Assembly (NCBI RefSeq): GCF_012933545.1
Contig: NZ_JAADJU010000009.1
Span: 124,001-188,000, forward strand
Source: Rouxiella aceris
GTDB lineage: Bacteria; Pseudomonadota; Gammaproteobacteria; Enterobacterales; Enterobacteriaceae
DNA length: 64,000 nt
Reading direction: 5' to 3'
The position numbers and the translations under genes are program-made. Below the pieces are notes generated by a model. It searched no databases. It saw only the letters and a list, made by a program, of their open reading frames with translations, and had not been told where the DNA came from. This document shows, piece after piece, positions 17,418 through 27,185 of the stretch (positions are counted from its first letter, which is position 1; every line of letters begins with the position of its first letter).

Positions 17418-17888
17418 TTACTCGTCTTCGGTAATTATATGGAACAGTTCTTCATCACTTTGCGCACCGCGCAAACGGCGACACACTGTTTTATCGGCCA
17501 GTTTCTTGGCCACTAATGACAGGGTGTGTAAGTGGGTTTTACATTGATCGGCAGGAACCAGCAAGGCAAAAAGCAGGTCAACAGGCTGATTATCTATCGC
17601 ATCAAAGGCAATGGGCTGGTCAAGCTGGATAAAGACGCCGATGGCGCGCAGGGTGTCCTCTTCCAGTTTGCCATGGGGGATGGCGATACCTGCACCTATT
17701 CCAGTACTGCCCATACGTTCACGGGTCAAAATGGCATCGAAAATCACCTGTGGCGCGAGGTTGAGCTGTTTGGCAGCCAGTTCGCTAATGATTTCCAGTG
17801 CGCGTTTTTTACTGGCACAGTGGACGTTGCTTTTGGTGCATTCGGCATTTAATACCGAGGTTAGCTGCAGTGCTGAATCGTTGATCAT
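17418..17888 (-). CDS. ptsN: PtsN, EIIA of the nitrogen PTS
   Basis: The 156-aa EIIA of the fructose/mannitol fold has the phosphorylated His72 in GIGAGIAIPHGKLEED. It is a little shorter than the E. coli protein (163 aa) at the C-terminus. Unphosphorylated PtsN controls K+ transport (TrkA, KdpD) and other targets. It is encoded downstream of hpf in the rpoN operon. It sits close to the PRD/EIIA regulator at 14-16 kb, which has the same EIIA fold. Confidence 0.97.
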   Translation of the reverse strand: MINDSALQLTSVLNAECTKSNVHCASKKRALEIISELAAKQLNLAPQVIFDAILTRERMGSTGIGAGIAIPHGKLEEDTLRAIGVFIQLDQPIAFDAIDNQPVDLLFALLVPADQCKTHLHTLSLVAKKLADKTVCRRLRGAQSDEELFHIITEDE

Positions 17889-18038
17889 CTCATTCTTTCA
17901 CTTAGGCGCTTTACCCTAAAGATTTATCGGCTCGTACCCGAGGGTAACGAGCCGATTCATATATCCCCTGGCCCTGACAGCGTGGCTGTACGCGGGTTGC
18001 GAGATACTCGTCTGTGGCTCGCTGGCCACAGAGAGGGC

Positions 18039-18326
18039 TTAGTGCTGTTTCAGTTTGTCTTTATGCTTATTAAGCTGTCGGGCCAGTTTGTCAACCAGGC
18101 CATCAATAGCGGCATACATGTCCTGATGTTCCGAGGTGGCATGCAACTCGCCCCCGTTCACGTGCAGTGTTGCTTCGGCCACTTTCTGCACTTTCTCGAC
18201 GCTTAATATTACGTACACCTGGTTGATGCGGTCAAAGTATTGCTCAAGTTTGCCAAACTTTGCATTAACAAACTCTCTCAGAGGCTCGGTAATATCTACG
18301 TGATGTCCGGTAATGTTGAGTTGCAT
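18039..18326 (-). CDS. hpf: Hpf, ribosome hibernation promoting factor
   Basis: The 95-aa product equals the E. coli length, beginning MQLNITGHHVDITEPLREFV and containing the YfiA-type fold with basic C-terminus. It binds the 30S decoding centre and promotes 100S dimers in stationary phase. The start at 18326 is preceded by GAGAAGGAAG; an in-frame ATG at 18353 would overlap rpoN. It lies 23 bp downstream of rpoN. Confidence 0.97.
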   Translation of the reverse strand: MQLNITGHHVDITEPLREFVNAKFGKLEQYFDRINQVYVILSVEKVQKVAEATLHVNGGELHATSEHQDMYAAIDGLVDKLARQLNKHKDKLKQH

Positions 18327-18349
18327 AATGTCTTCCTTCTCTGTTGAGG

Positions 18350-19783
18350 TCAAACCAACTGTTTGCGTTGGTTTGATGGCGGGATGGACAAAGACTCTCG
18401 GTATTTCGCTACAGTGCGTCGAGCCACCATAATGCCTTGATCCGATAGCATAGTGGCTAACTTGCTGTCGCTCAGAGGTTTGACGGGGTTTTCCGCCGCG
18501 ATTAACTTCCTGACCAGTGCGCGGATGGCGGTGGATGAGGCTTCACCACCGCTGTCCGTACTGACGTGACTGGAAAAGAAATATTTCAGTTCGAAAATGC
18601 CTCGCGGACTGTGCAGAAACTTCTGCGTGGTCACGCGCGAGATTGTCGATTCGTGCATTTCCACGGCACTGGCAATATCGGCCAATACCATGGGTTTCAT
18701 AAACTCTTCACCAAGATCAAAGAATGCCTGCTGCTGTTCAACAATACAACGCGTCACTTTCAATAACGTATCATTGCGGCTTTCCAGGCTTTTGATCAAC
18801 CACTTGGCTTCTTGCAGGTTACTGCGAATAAACTGCCCGTCGCTGTCGTTGCGTACCGAATTGCCCATGGCCGCATACTGCTGGTTGATCTTCAGGCGCG
18901 GAATGCTGTCTGAATTCAGTTCCACCGACCACACTGCGCCGATTTTACGCACCAGCACATCCGGGATCACATACTCGGACTCGCCGGTGTTGATCGACTG
19001 TCCCGGCCGTGGATCCAGCGACTGGATCAGCAACATGGCACCTTTCAGTGTATCTTCTTTTAGACGGGTTGATCGCATCAACGCACGAAAATCGTGATTG
19101 GCGAGCAGATCTAAATGTTCACTGACGATTAGACGCGCTTCCGGCAGATACTGGGTCTCAGGCACATATTGCGATAGCTGGATTAACAGGCAATCGCGCA
19201 GATCTTTTGCCGCCACGCCCACCGGATCAAAACGCTGTACGCGCTTCAGCACGGCTTCGACTTCATCCATATTGACGTTGTCGTCACCCATGCTTTCGAG
19301 AATATCGTCCAGGGATACGGTCAGGTAGCCGGTATCGTCAACTGCATCGACGATCGAGGTGGCAATGGCGCGATCGGTATCGGTAAAGGGTGTCAGTTCG
19401 ACCTGCCACATCAGATAATCTTGCAGCGTCTGCGTGGTCTCGCCCTGATACACCGGCAGCTCGTCGTCGCTGTAATCATTGCCGGTTCCGGAAGGGGTAC
19501 CGGCGGTATAGATTTCGTCCCAGGTGGCATCCAGTGGCAGCTCCTCGGGCATATCTTTTTGCTCAAGGGCCTCACGGGTATCCAGCGCTTCACTTTCGAC
19601 GGGTTCTATGGCGTCTATTTCATCATGCAGGTCGGATTGTTCCAACAGCGGATTGCTTTCCAGCGCTAATTGAATTTCTTGCTGGAGTTCAAGCGTGGAC
19701 AGTTGCAGCAGGCGTATTGCCTGCTGTAGCTGTGGTGTCATGGCCAATTGTTGGCTGAGCCTGAGTTGCAAACCTTGCTTCAT
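18350..19783 (-). CDS. rpoN: RpoN, RNA polymerase sigma 54 factor
   Basis: The 477-aa product is identical in length to E. coli RpoN. It has the Gln/Leu-rich activator-interaction region I ([21 protein letters not shown]), an acidic region II, the core-binding domain, the HTH and the C-terminal RpoN box [12 protein letters not shown]. It directs transcription from -24/-12 promoters with AAA+ activators. It is encoded after lptB in the usual enterobacterial order with hpf, ptsN, rapZ and ptsO. Confidence 0.98.
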   Translation of the reverse strand: MKQGLQLRLSQQLAMTPQLQQAIRLLQLSTLELQQEIQLALESNPLLEQSDLHDEIDAIEPVESEALDTREALEQKDMPEELPLDATWDEIYTAGTPSGTGNDYSDDELPVYQGETTQTLQDYLMWQVELTPFTDTDRAIATSIVDAVDDTGYLTVSLDDILESMGDDNVNMDEVEAVLKRVQRFDPVGVAAKDLRDCLLIQLSQYVPETQYLPEARLIVSEHLDLLANHDFRALMRSTRLKEDTLKGAMLLIQSLDPRPGQSINTGESEYVIPDVLVRKIGAVWSVELNSDSIPRLKINQQYAAMGNSVRNDSDGQFIRSNLQEAKWLIKSLESRNDTLLKVTRCIVEQQQAFFDLGEEFMKPMVLADIASAVEMHESTISRVTTQKFLHSPRGIFELKYFFSSHVSTDSGGEASSTAIRALVRKLIAAENPVKPLSDSKLATMLSDQGIMVARRTVAKYRESLSIPPSNQRKQLV

Positions 19784-19964
19784 ATCTTGGGTTTATTTCC
19801 GTTGCGACAAATAAAATAAACTGACTGTTATGCTACCTTTTGCCCTTGACGCTGTGGCTGTATTGGCCTCACCCGCTTAGCCGAACACTTGTTGGCTTCA
19901 CTTTTTAATCGGCGGGTTTGCCAGCTTGCCACAACCGCCATGGCTTTGGATATAACTGAGCCAC

Positions 19965-20690
19965 TTACAAGCGGAAAGCTTCGCCCAGGTAAACGCGTTT
20001 GACCTGTTCATCTTGCAGAATTTCTTCTGGTGTACCGTGAGCAATCAGATGCCCCTGGCTGACGATATAAGCGCGTTCACAAACGTCGAGGGTTTCACGC
20101 ACGTTATGGTCGGTGATCAGAACCCCGAGGCCGCTGTCACGCAGGTGTTCAATAATTTTCTTGATATCGATAACCGATATCGGGTCAACCCCGGCAAAGG
20201 GTTCATCGAGCAGGATGAACTTGGGATTGGCAGCCAGCGCGCGGGCAATTTCCACGCGACGACGTTCACCACCGGAAAGTGACTGTCCGAGATTATCGCG
20301 CAAATGCGCAATATGGAACTCTTCCATCAGTTCATTGGCGCGCGCCACGCGCTGTTCTTTATTGAGATCGTCGCGGATCTCCAGCACGGCCATCAGGTTA
20401 TTGAACACGCTCAAGCGACGAAAGATTGAGGCTTCCTGAGGCAGATAGCCAATGCCGCGGCGAGCGCGAGTATGCAGCGGCAACAGGCTGATATCTTCAT
20501 CATCAACCACAATTCGTCCTGCATCGCGCTGAACAATACCGACGACCATATAAAACGTGGTGGTTTTACCTGCGCCGTTTGGCCCCAATAAGCCGACGAT
20601 TTCCCCTGACTTGACGGACAGACTGACGTCTTCAACGACTTTGCGGCCTTTGTAGGCTTTAGCCAGGTTTTCTGCGATTAATGTTGCCAT
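19965..20690 (-). CDS. lptB: LptB, ATPase of the LPS export ABC transporter
   Basis: The 241-aa ABC ATPase has Walker [10 protein letters not shown], signature [15 protein letters not shown], Walker [12 protein letters not shown] and the H-loop ITDHNVRE. With LptF/LptG/LptC it extracts LPS from the inner membrane. It follows lptA with a 6-bp gap. The 181-bp gap to rpoN holds no visible gene. Confidence 0.98.
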   Translation of the reverse strand: MATLIAENLAKAYKGRKVVEDVSLSVKSGEIVGLLGPNGAGKTTTFYMVVGIVQRDAGRIVVDDEDISLLPLHTRARRGIGYLPQEASIFRRLSVFNNLMAVLEIRDDLNKEQRVARANELMEEFHIAHLRDNLGQSLSGGERRRVEIARALAANPKFILLDEPFAGVDPISVIDIKKIIEHLRDSGLGVLITDHNVRETLDVCERAYIVSQGHLIAHGTPEEILQDEQVKRVYLGEAFRL

Positions 20691-20696
20691 AAGTTA

Positions 20697-21248
20697 TCAG
20701 TTACTCTTTTTCTGACCTGCGGCAGCAGGCGTCTTTTGCTGTAGCTGAGACGGAACCAGCACGGTGGTTACGCGCTTGCCTTTGTCACTAAAGGCTTCCA
20801 TCTGCTGTTTTTGCACCAGATAGGTAATACGATCGCCGGTGACGTTGCTGTCGAGCTGTTCCAGGTAAGCATTGCCGGTCAGGGTCACCAGATCGGCGGA
20901 AACGTCGTAGCGTACTTTCAGTGCATGGCCATTAATGGGTTTACCATTATCTTGCATCTGATAAAAGGTTACCGGATTACCAAAACCTTCGACGATCTCT
21001 TTGCCTGACTCACCACCTGGGCGGACGATAGTGGCGCGGTCTGCTTTCACCAGGATGGTACCCTGTTTGACAATCACGTTACCGGTTAAAGTAACGGTAT
21101 TGGTATTGATATCGACAGCCTGGTTATCCGAGGTAATGGTCATCGGCTTGGTGGTGTCATCTTTCATCGCCAATGCCGACATGCTTACGGCCAACAGCGA
21201 GGTGGTGATCAATAGGTTACGGATTTTATTTTTTGTTTGGAATTTCAT
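20697..21248 (-). CDS. lptA: LptA, periplasmic LPS bridge protein
   Basis: The 183-aa product has a signal peptide (LLITTSLLAVSMSALA) and an OstA-type beta-jellyroll (TLTGNVIVKQGTILVKADRATIVRPGGE; VTFYQMQDNGKPINGHA; FSDKGKRVTTVLVPSQLQ). It polymerises head to tail to carry LPS across the periplasm. The start overlaps the end of lptC by 23 bp. Confidence 0.97.
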   Translation of the reverse strand: MKFQTKNKIRNLLITTSLLAVSMSALAMKDDTTKPMTITSDNQAVDINTNTVTLTGNVIVKQGTILVKADRATIVRPGGESGKEIVEGFGNPVTFYQMQDNGKPINGHALKVRYDVSADLVTLTGNAYLEQLDSNVTGDRITYLVQKQQMEAFSDKGKRVTTVLVPSQLQQKTPAAAGQKKSN

Positions 21249-21798
21249 AATTTGTATTTACCTTTTCGATCAGCTCTGCGGTTTTATTTCGCAAATTACC
21301 ACGCATTTTCATGCCGTTAGATGTAAAACCGGTGCCATATAAATAGACTTCGTCGTCGGAAGCTACGTCTTGAGTGACCAGGTTGACCTGGGCATTATCT
21401 GTTCTTATTTTCTGCAATTGTGACGTTGCCGGCGTCAGGCTATCAACCTGCACATGACCATAAAGATAGAGCATCTTATCATTGGTCAGCTTGGCGCGAT
21501 CGGAACGAACGGTCCAGGTCGCCACGGTATTCTGGTCATACATGGTCACCACCGGGTTGGTAAACCAGCTAAGCTGGTCGGCGGTGTAATATTTGACCTC
21601 ATCCGAGACAAGCCGATAATTCAACTTGCCCGTCGGGTCATACACCACGGTGATGGTATGCTGACTCTGATAAGTCGGATCCTGAGTGTTGACGGCCACC
21701 GCTGGGGCTTTGTTGATACTGTCTGACAGCGTCCAGCCAATCAGTACCAGCACAATAAGGCCCAGCAGCAACGTTATCCAAAGTTTTGTTTTATTCAT
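21226..21798 (-). CDS. lptC: LptC, membrane-anchored LPS transport protein
   Basis: The 190-aa product has one N-terminal membrane anchor (LWITLLLGLIVLVLIGWTL) and a periplasmic jellyroll (WSFTNPVV-like WFTNPVVTMYDQ, GHVQVDSL, DEVYLYGTGFTSNGMKMRGN). It receives LPS from LptBFG and passes it to LptA. The start overlaps the kdsC stop by 4 bp (ATGA). Confidence 0.97.
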   Translation of the reverse strand: MNKTKLWITLLLGLIVLVLIGWTLSDSINKAPAVAVNTQDPTYQSQHTITVVYDPTGKLNYRLVSDEVKYYTADQLSWFTNPVVTMYDQNTVATWTVRSDRAKLTNDKMLYLYGHVQVDSLTPATSQLQKIRTDNAQVNLVTQDVASDDEVYLYGTGFTSNGMKMRGNLRNKTAELIEKVNTNYEIPNKK

Positions 21799-22361
21799 AT
21801 CGACAGCCCTTTGGCGTCCTCCAGCTTACCCTGTGCCAGCAAAATCAAATCGCATAACTCGCGCACTGCACCTCGCCCTCCGGCAATGCGGGTCACATAG
21901 TGCACCCTGGGGAGCAAAATGGGATGGGCATCGTTAACGGCGACAGCAAGCCCGACTTTCTCCATCACCGGCCAGTCAATTAAGTCATCGCCAATATAAG
22001 CGACCTGTTCAGGTTGCAGAGACAGTGTATCTAACAGTTCGCGGAAGGCCAAAAGCTTATCGGATTGCCCCTGGTAAAGATGACGAATCCCCAGCGTTTT
22101 TGCACGATCTTCCAATAATTTGGCATTACGCCCGGTAATAATGGCCACCTCAATATCTGAAGTGAGCAGGCAACGGATACCGTAACCATCGCGAACGTTG
22201 AAGCTTTTCAGCTCTTCGCCCTGATTTCCCATGAAAATCAGGCCGTCAGACATTACGCCATCAACGTCACAAATCAGCAAGCGGACCGCTTTGGCTCGCT
22301 CCAGCACTTCTGCGCTAACGGGACCGTAACAGGTATCCACATTGGCTGCGCTTTTACTCAT
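21795..22361 (-). CDS. kdsC: KdsC, 3-deoxy-D-manno-octulosonate-8-phosphate phosphatase
   Basis: The 188-aa HAD-family phosphatase has the catalytic motif LICDVDGVMSDG (Asp nucleophile and acid/base Asp), the Lys in AKLLEDRAKTLG and the motif IGDDLIDWPVM. It dephosphorylates Kdo-8-P in the pathway that supplies Kdo for LPS. It is followed by lptC with a 4-bp overlap and preceded by kdsD after 51 bp. Confidence 0.97.
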   Translation of the reverse strand: MSKSAANVDTCYGPVSAEVLERAKAVRLLICDVDGVMSDGLIFMGNQGEELKSFNVRDGYGIRCLLTSDIEVAIITGRNAKLLEDRAKTLGIRHLYQGQSDKLLAFRELLDTLSLQPEQVAYIGDDLIDWPVMEKVGLAVAVNDAHPILLPRVHYVTRIAGGRGAVRELCDLILLAQGKLEDAKGLSI

Positions 22362-22412
22362 TGGGGCAATTCCTTATGGAGACGAAGGGAGGGCAACTTC
22401 ACTTCGCCAGTG

Positions 22413-23396
22413 TTAAACCACGCCGGCTCTCAGCATGTCATGCATATGTACCACACCCAACAACTGGTCGCCATCGGCAACCATCACGCAGGTAATATGC
22501 CGCTCCTGCATAATATTGAGCGCATCAACGGCCAGCATGGCAGGCCGCACACGGATACCGCCGCAGGTCATGACGTCGGTAATTTTGGCCTCATTAACGT
22601 TGACGCCCATATCAAAAATCCGTCGTAAATCCCCGTCGGTAAAAATCCCTTCGATTTTCATCAGATCGTCGGTAATCACCGTCATACCGAGATTTTTCCG
22701 GGTGATCTCCAGTAATGCATCACGCAAGGAAGCATCGCGGCTTACCTGCGGAATTTCATTACCGGTGTGCATGATATCGCTTACGCGCAGCAGCAGTTTA
22801 CGACCCAGTGCTCCGCCCGGATGGGAGAGGGCAAAATCTTCGGCAGTAAAGCCGCGTGCTTCCAGCAGCGCCACCGCCATGGCATCCCCCATCACCATCA
22901 CCGCGGTGGTGCTGGTGGTCGGTGCCAGGCCCAGTGGGCAGGCTTCCTGCGGCACTTTGACACAAATATGTACGTCGGCGGCTTTGCCCATCGAGCTTTC
23001 GGCATTGGCCGTCAGGCAGATAAGGCGGATATCCAGGCGTTTTAACACCGGGATCAGTGCCAGAATTTCGTGGGCTTCACCGGAGTTGGAGATCAATATC
23101 ACGATATCCTGTTTGGATACCATACCGAGATCGCCGTGGCTGGCCTCGCCGGGATGGACAAAAAACGCCGGGGTGCCGGTACTGGCAAAGGTCGCCGCCA
23201 TTTTGCGGCCGACGTGTCCGGATTTGCCCATGCCCATCACCACCACTTTACCGTGGCAATGAAGCATCATTTCACAGGCGCGACTAAAGTCGTCGTTGAT
23301 GTATTGATCCAGTTGCGCCAGACCTTCTCTTTCGGTTAACAGCACCTGTTTACCGACGTTGATGAAGTTGAATTTCTCGTAATCTAATGATGTCAT
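22413..23396 (-). CDS. kdsD: KdsD, D-arabinose 5-phosphate isomerase
   Basis: The 327-aa product has an N-terminal SIS domain (GMGKSGHVGRKMAATFASTGT, STSTTAVMVMGDAMAVALL) and two C-terminal CBS domains (about 200-327, DIMHTGNEIPQV; GGIRVRPAMLAVDALNIM). It converts ribulose-5-P to arabinose-5-P, the first committed input to Kdo. The start at 23396 follows AGGAAT 8 bp upstream; the longer in-frame start at 23441 lacks homology. It lies 61 bp after yrbG. Confidence 0.97.
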   Translation of the reverse strand: MTSLDYEKFNFINVGKQVLLTEREGLAQLDQYINDDFSRACEMMLHCHGKVVVMGMGKSGHVGRKMAATFASTGTPAFFVHPGEASHGDLGMVSKQDIVILISNSGEAHEILALIPVLKRLDIRLICLTANAESSMGKAADVHICVKVPQEACPLGLAPTTSTTAVMVMGDAMAVALLEARGFTAEDFALSHPGGALGRKLLLRVSDIMHTGNEIPQVSRDASLRDALLEITRKNLGMTVITDDLMKIEGIFTDGDLRRIFDMGVNVNEAKITDVMTCGGIRVRPAMLAVDALNIMQERHITCVMVADGDQLLGVVHMHDMLRAGVV

Positions 23397-23457
23397 CGTC
23401 AATTCCTGTGACTTTGTCCGACCAGCAAAAGCTGTCTGCAAGTCGATGTTATCAGGT

Positions 23458-24435
23458 CTAAAATGTCATGCCGCCGGGAAAGCAAAACAGCAGCGTCAGA
23501 TAAGCAATAAAACCGCATAACAGCAGGGCACCTGCCAGATGGCCAATGCGGTGTTTGCGCATCAGGCAAAGCCCGGTCAATACCACGCTGACTACCAGCA
23601 TGACCCAGTAATCCCGATGAAAGGCGTCAGGATTGAAATGACCCGGGGCGACCAGCGCCGGCAGGCCGAGTACCAGGCACATATTAAAAATATTTGCGCC
23701 GATAATATTGCCGAGAGCAATGTCATCTTCGCCTTTGATTGCGCCGGCAATAAATGTCGCCAGTTCCGGCAGGCTGGTGCCGATAGCGATCACCGTCAAA
23801 CCGATAACCAGTTCGCTGATGCCAAAGTAGCGGGCAATCACCGACGCATTGTCGACAACCATGTTCGACGCCAGCGGCATGATAATAAACGCCAGCGCCA
23901 ACCACAAAAATGCTACCGTATTGCTGCCGTCTTGCGGTAATTCAGCCATTTGTTCGCGGGTCAGTGTATCCTGTCCGGCGTGTTGTGACATTTTGGCAAT
24001 CTTTATCATCAGTATCAGGAACACGGCCGCTGCCGTAAGCAGCACTACGCCGTCCCATCGACTTAGCTCACTGTCTCTGAGTAAGAAACCACAGAGTACC
24101 GTGACCAGCAACATTAACGGCAGTTCGCGTCGCAGGATATCAGAACGCACGGAAAGTGGATGAATTAGCGCTGCGCCACCCAAAATCAGAAGAATATTAG
24201 TGATATTTGAGCCAATCACATTGCCGACCGCCAAATCCATCTGGCCATTGATGGCTGCCGTAGTGGTGACCACCAGTTCAGGCAGGGAAATACCCACGCC
24301 CACCACCGTCATGCCAATAATAAGAGGGGGAATACCGATTGAGCCTGCCAGGACTGAAGCGCCGTACACCAAACGATCGGCGGCATAAACAAGCAAAAAC
24401 AGGCCGACAATCATGAGTACAATAGCGAGAAACAT
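23458..24435 (-). CDS. yrbG: YrbG, Na+/Ca2+ exchanger-family inner-membrane protein
   Basis: The 325-aa product (same length as E. coli YrbG) belongs to the CaCA family. It has two inverted alpha-repeats, each with the ion-binding signature: VGVGISLPELVVTTTAA with GNVIGSNITNILLILG, and IAIGTSLPELATFIAGAIKGEDDIALGNIIGANIFN. About ten membrane helices are visible. The transported ion in vivo is not firmly known. It heads the kdsD-kdsC-lptCAB operon and diverges from mlaF across 588 bp. Confidence 0.96.
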   Translation of the reverse strand: MFLAIVLMIVGLFLLVYAADRLVYGASVLAGSIGIPPLIIGMTVVGVGISLPELVVTTTAAINGQMDLAVGNVIGSNITNILLILGGAALIHPLSVRSDILRRELPLMLLVTVLCGFLLRDSELSRWDGVVLLTAAAVFLILMIKIAKMSQHAGQDTLTREQMAELPQDGSNTVAFLWLALAFIIMPLASNMVVDNASVIARYFGISELVIGLTVIAIGTSLPELATFIAGAIKGEDDIALGNIIGANIFNMCLVLGLPALVAPGHFNPDAFHRDYWVMLVVSVVLTGLCLMRKHRIGHLAGALLLCGFIAYLTLLFCFPGGMTF

Positions 24436-25023
24436 GAAAAATCCTTTATTGGGTGTAGGCTGTGCCCTTTAAATTGTTCGTGGTCTTGTCGTGGTTACGA
24501 AAACAAACCGTAATCAAGGCGTAAGAGACACAGCCTGGTGCAATGTTCGTAAGTCTGGCAAGGAACCAAAAAGACTTTGATCACTCTGACTTCAGACAAA
24601 GGGTCTGAGCAGGCGTGACTCGGGTTCCATAATAGCGATTACCTTGGCTTCTGACTTTTAGTTTTGAAAATTTTCAAACTGCGGGGTGATAATGCTGCCA
24701 CAGTTGGTTGATTTTGACCGTCTGGGAACTAAAAGTAAATCAATGGCAACTTTAGTAACGCAATGGCAGTAAGTTTTTGTAAAATGTAGGGCACAAGGAC
24801 CAACGATTGGTCAAAGTGATATACCGATCATACTTCAAGCTGCCTCTTTATGGCGGCCTTCCCTCACTCCGGCCTGCTGGTTATCTATGCTCCCGGAGAT
24901 TCGTCAAGTTGCCGCCTCAACGCAACTCGAACTATTTTGAGGCAAAGGTCATCCACAAGGCGCGGCGTGGTCGGCTTTCTGAGAAGGAGCTTTGCAGTTG
25001 CGTTCGCCCAGAGGAAGAAACAA
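24436..25023. promoter_or_regulatory. Divergent yrbG/mlaF intergenic region
   Basis: 588 bp without a supported gene. It contains a 16-bp perfect palindrome TTTGAAAATTTTCAAA at 24663-24678, a possible -10 hexamer TAAAAT near 24780, and an ERIC-like repeat at 24821-24945. The ribosome-binding site GAGGAAG of mlaF lies at 25011-25017. Open frames across the repeat run into mlaF in frame but are not credible N-terminal extensions. Confidence 0.6.
24821..24945. repeat. ERIC-like intergenic repeat in the mlaF leader
   Basis: About 125 bp, beginning ATACCGATCATACTTCAAGC and ending with GCAACTCGAACTATTTTGAG. Internal parts (CTCACTCCGGCC, CTCCCGGAGATTCGTCAAGTTGCCGCC) follow the ERIC/IRU pattern of Yersinia and Serratia. 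It lies about 80 bp upstream of the mlaF start and would be part of its 5' UTR if the promoter is upstream. Confidence 0.8.
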
Positions 25024-25827
25024 ATGAGTCAGAGCGAAGCGAATTTGGTCGAGATCAAGAGCATGAGCTTTATGCGCGGCGATCGCCCCATTTTCGAAGA
25101 GATAAACATGACCGTACCCAAAGGAAAGGTCACCGCCATTATGGGGCCTTCCGGGATAGGTAAAACCACGCTGCTCAGATTAATCGGCGGACAACTTACG
25201 CCGGATAGTGGGGAAATATGGTTTGATGGTGAAAACATTCCTGCGCTGTCGCGTCGTAAGTTGTACGAATCCCGTAAAAAAATGAGCATGCTTTTTCAGT
25301 CCGGGGCGCTTTTTACCGACCTTACCGTGTTTGAAAACGTGGCTTTTCCGCTGCGTGAACACAGTAAACTGCCGGAGGAGTTGTTGCGCAGTACCGTGCT
25401 GATGAAGCTTGAGGCCGTTGGCCTGCGTGGTGCGGCAGAGTTGAAACCGGCGGAGCTTTCCGGTGGTATGGCGCGCCGCGTGGCATTGGCGCGCGCTATT
25501 GCGCTCGATCCCGCACTGATTATGTTCGACGAGCCTTTTGTCGGCCAGGACCCGATCACCATGGGGGTGCTGGTAAAACTGATTGACGAGCTCAATCATG
25601 CACTGGGGGTGACCTGTATTGTGGTGTCCCATGACGTACCCGAGGTGCTCAGTATTGCTGATTATGCCTATATCGTGGCAGCGCAGCATGTTATCGCTCA
25701 AGGCACTCCCGAGGAGTTGCAAAATAACCCTGACCCTCGCGTTCGCCAGTTTCTCGACGGTATCGCCGATGGACCGGTGCCTTTCCGTTACCCTGCCGGT
25801 GACTATCTCACCGAGCTGCTTGGATGA
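25024..25827 (+). CDS. mlaF: MlaF, ATPase of the Mla phospholipid ABC transporter
   Basis: The 267-aa product has Walker A GPSGIGKTT, signature LSGGMARRVALARAI, Walker B ALIMFDEPFVGQD and switch His in VVSHDVPEV. It energises phospholipid traffic between MlaD in the inner membrane and MlaC, keeping outer-membrane asymmetry. The start at 25024 is chosen because of GAGGAAG upstream and the homologous start MSQSEANLVEI; the 58-codon in-frame extension is ERIC-derived. Confidence 0.97.
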   Translation: MSQSEANLVEIKSMSFMRGDRPIFEEINMTVPKGKVTAIMGPSGIGKTTLLRLIGGQLTPDSGEIWFDGENIPALSRRKLYESRKKMSMLFQSGALFTDLTVFENVAFPLREHSKLPEELLRSTVLMKLEAVGLRGAAELKPAELSGGMARRVALARAIALDPALIMFDEPFVGQDPITMGVLVKLIDELNHALGVTCIVVSHDVPEVLSIADYAYIVAAQHVIAQGTPEELQNNPDPRVRQFLDGIADGPVPFRYPAGDYLTELLG

Positions 25828-25842
25828 TGGAGTAGTAAATCA

Positions 25843-26625
25843 ATGTTAATTAGGGCGTTAGCCTCTTTAGGTCGCAGCGGATTAAAAACCTGTGCGTCAT
25901 TTGGTCGGGCGGGGCAATTGTTGTTCCGCGCGCTGGTGGGTCGGCCGCAGTTTGCCAAACAATGGCCACTATTAATCAAACAGCTTTACAGCATTGGGGT
26001 ATTGTCCCTGCTTATCATTGTGGTCTCGGGCCTGTTTATTGGCATGGTATTGGGATTACAGGGCTATCTGGTGCTGACTACCTACAGCGCCGAAGCCAGT
26101 TTGGGCATGATGGTGGCGTTATCTTTGCTGCGTGAATTGGGGCCGGTGGTTACCGCGCTGCTATTCGCCGGACGAGCCGGTTCTGCGCTGACAGCGGAAA
26201 TTGGCCTGATGAAAGCTACCGAGCAGATCTCCAGTCTGGAGATGATGGCCATAGATCCGCTGCGTCGTGTGGTGGCACCGCGCTTCTGGGCTGGTCTGAT
26301 TACCATGCCTTTGCTGACGGCAATCTTTGTTGCCGTGGGTATCTGGGGTGGCTCGCTGGTTGGGGTTAACTGGAAAGGTATCGATAGCGGCTTTTTCTGG
26401 TCGGCGATGCAAAATGCCGTGCAGTGGCAGCAGGATTTGCTCAACTGCCTGATTAAGAGCATCGTTTTTGCCATTACCGTTACCTGGATCGCGTTATTTA
26501 ATGGTTACGATGCCATCCCGACCTCTGAAGGGATTAGCCGGGCTACGACTCGTACCGTTGTGCACTCGTCACTGGCGGTGCTGGGATTGGATTTTGTGCT
26601 GACAGCACTGATGTTTGGGAATTGA
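25843..26625 (+). CDS. mlaE: MlaE, permease of the Mla phospholipid transporter
   Basis: The 260-aa product has five or six membrane segments. It carries the family-typical [50 protein letters not shown] coupling region and C-terminal [13 protein letters not shown]. It forms the core of MlaFEDB. It starts 15 bp after mlaF and is followed by mlaD after 3 bp. Confidence 0.97.
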   Translation: MLIRALASLGRSGLKTCASFGRAGQLLFRALVGRPQFAKQWPLLIKQLYSIGVLSLLIIVVSGLFIGMVLGLQGYLVLTTYSAEASLGMMVALSLLRELGPVVTALLFAGRAGSALTAEIGLMKATEQISSLEMMAIDPLRRVVAPRFWAGLITMPLLTAIFVAVGIWGGSLVGVNWKGIDSGFFWSAMQNAVQWQQDLLNCLIKSIVFAITVTWIALFNGYDAIPTSEGISRATTRTVVHSSLAVLGLDFVLTALMFGN

Positions 26626-26628
26626 GCC

Positions 26629-27174
26629 ATGCAAAACAAAAAGAGTGAAATCTGGGTAGGCATCTTTATGCTGATCGCCCTGTGTGCCGCGCTGTTTATC
26701 TGTCTGAAAGTGGCCGATATCCGCTCCCTTGGCTCGGATCCCACCTACCGAATTTATGCCAATTTCGACAATATTGGCGGGTTGAAAGTCGATTCGCCGG
26801 TAAAAGTCGGTGGCGTGGTGGTTGGCCGCGTAAGTAGCATTACACTTGATAAGAATTACTCACCGCGTATCGCGATGGATATCGATCAGAAATACAACCA
26901 GATCCCGGATAGCAGCTCGCTGGCCATCCGTACATCGGGTTTGCTGGGTGAACAGTTCCTGGCATTGAGCATCGGTTTCCAGGACCCGGATATGGGGACC
27001 GCAATCCTTAAACCGGGTGGCGTGATCCAGGACACCAAGTCCGCATTGGTGCTGGAAGATTTGATCGGCCAGTTCTTGTACAAAAGTGGTGGTAAAGACG
27101 ACGCCGCAAAACCGGGTGATGCTGCTGCGCCAGGCAGTACGGCGACGCCCGCTCCTGCGGCTCCAGGTAATTAA
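26629..27174 (+). CDS. mlaD: MlaD, MCE-domain substrate-binding subunit
   Basis: The 181-aa product has an N-terminal membrane anchor ([19 protein letters not shown]), an MCE domain (about 38-118, [23 protein letters not shown]) and a helix ([18 protein letters not shown]) that lines the hexamer pore. The C-terminal tail is Ala/Pro-rich ([18 protein letters not shown]) and probably disordered. It sits in the mlaFEDCB operon. Confidence 0.97.
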   Translation: MQNKKSEIWVGIFMLIALCAALFICLKVADIRSLGSDPTYRIYANFDNIGGLKVDSPVKVGGVVVGRVSSITLDKNYSPRIAMDIDQKYNQIPDSSSLAIRTSGLLGEQFLALSIGFQDPDMGTAILKPGGVIQDTKSALVLEDLIGQFLYKSGGKDDAAKPGDAAAPGSTATPAPAAPGN

Positions 27175-27185
27175 GAGGAATTTTT

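Noticed and set aside
24807-25163. Open frames through the region before mlaF, including an N-terminal extension of MlaF
   Set aside because: They derive from the ERIC-like repeat; the strong ribosome-binding site and homology place the start at 25024.
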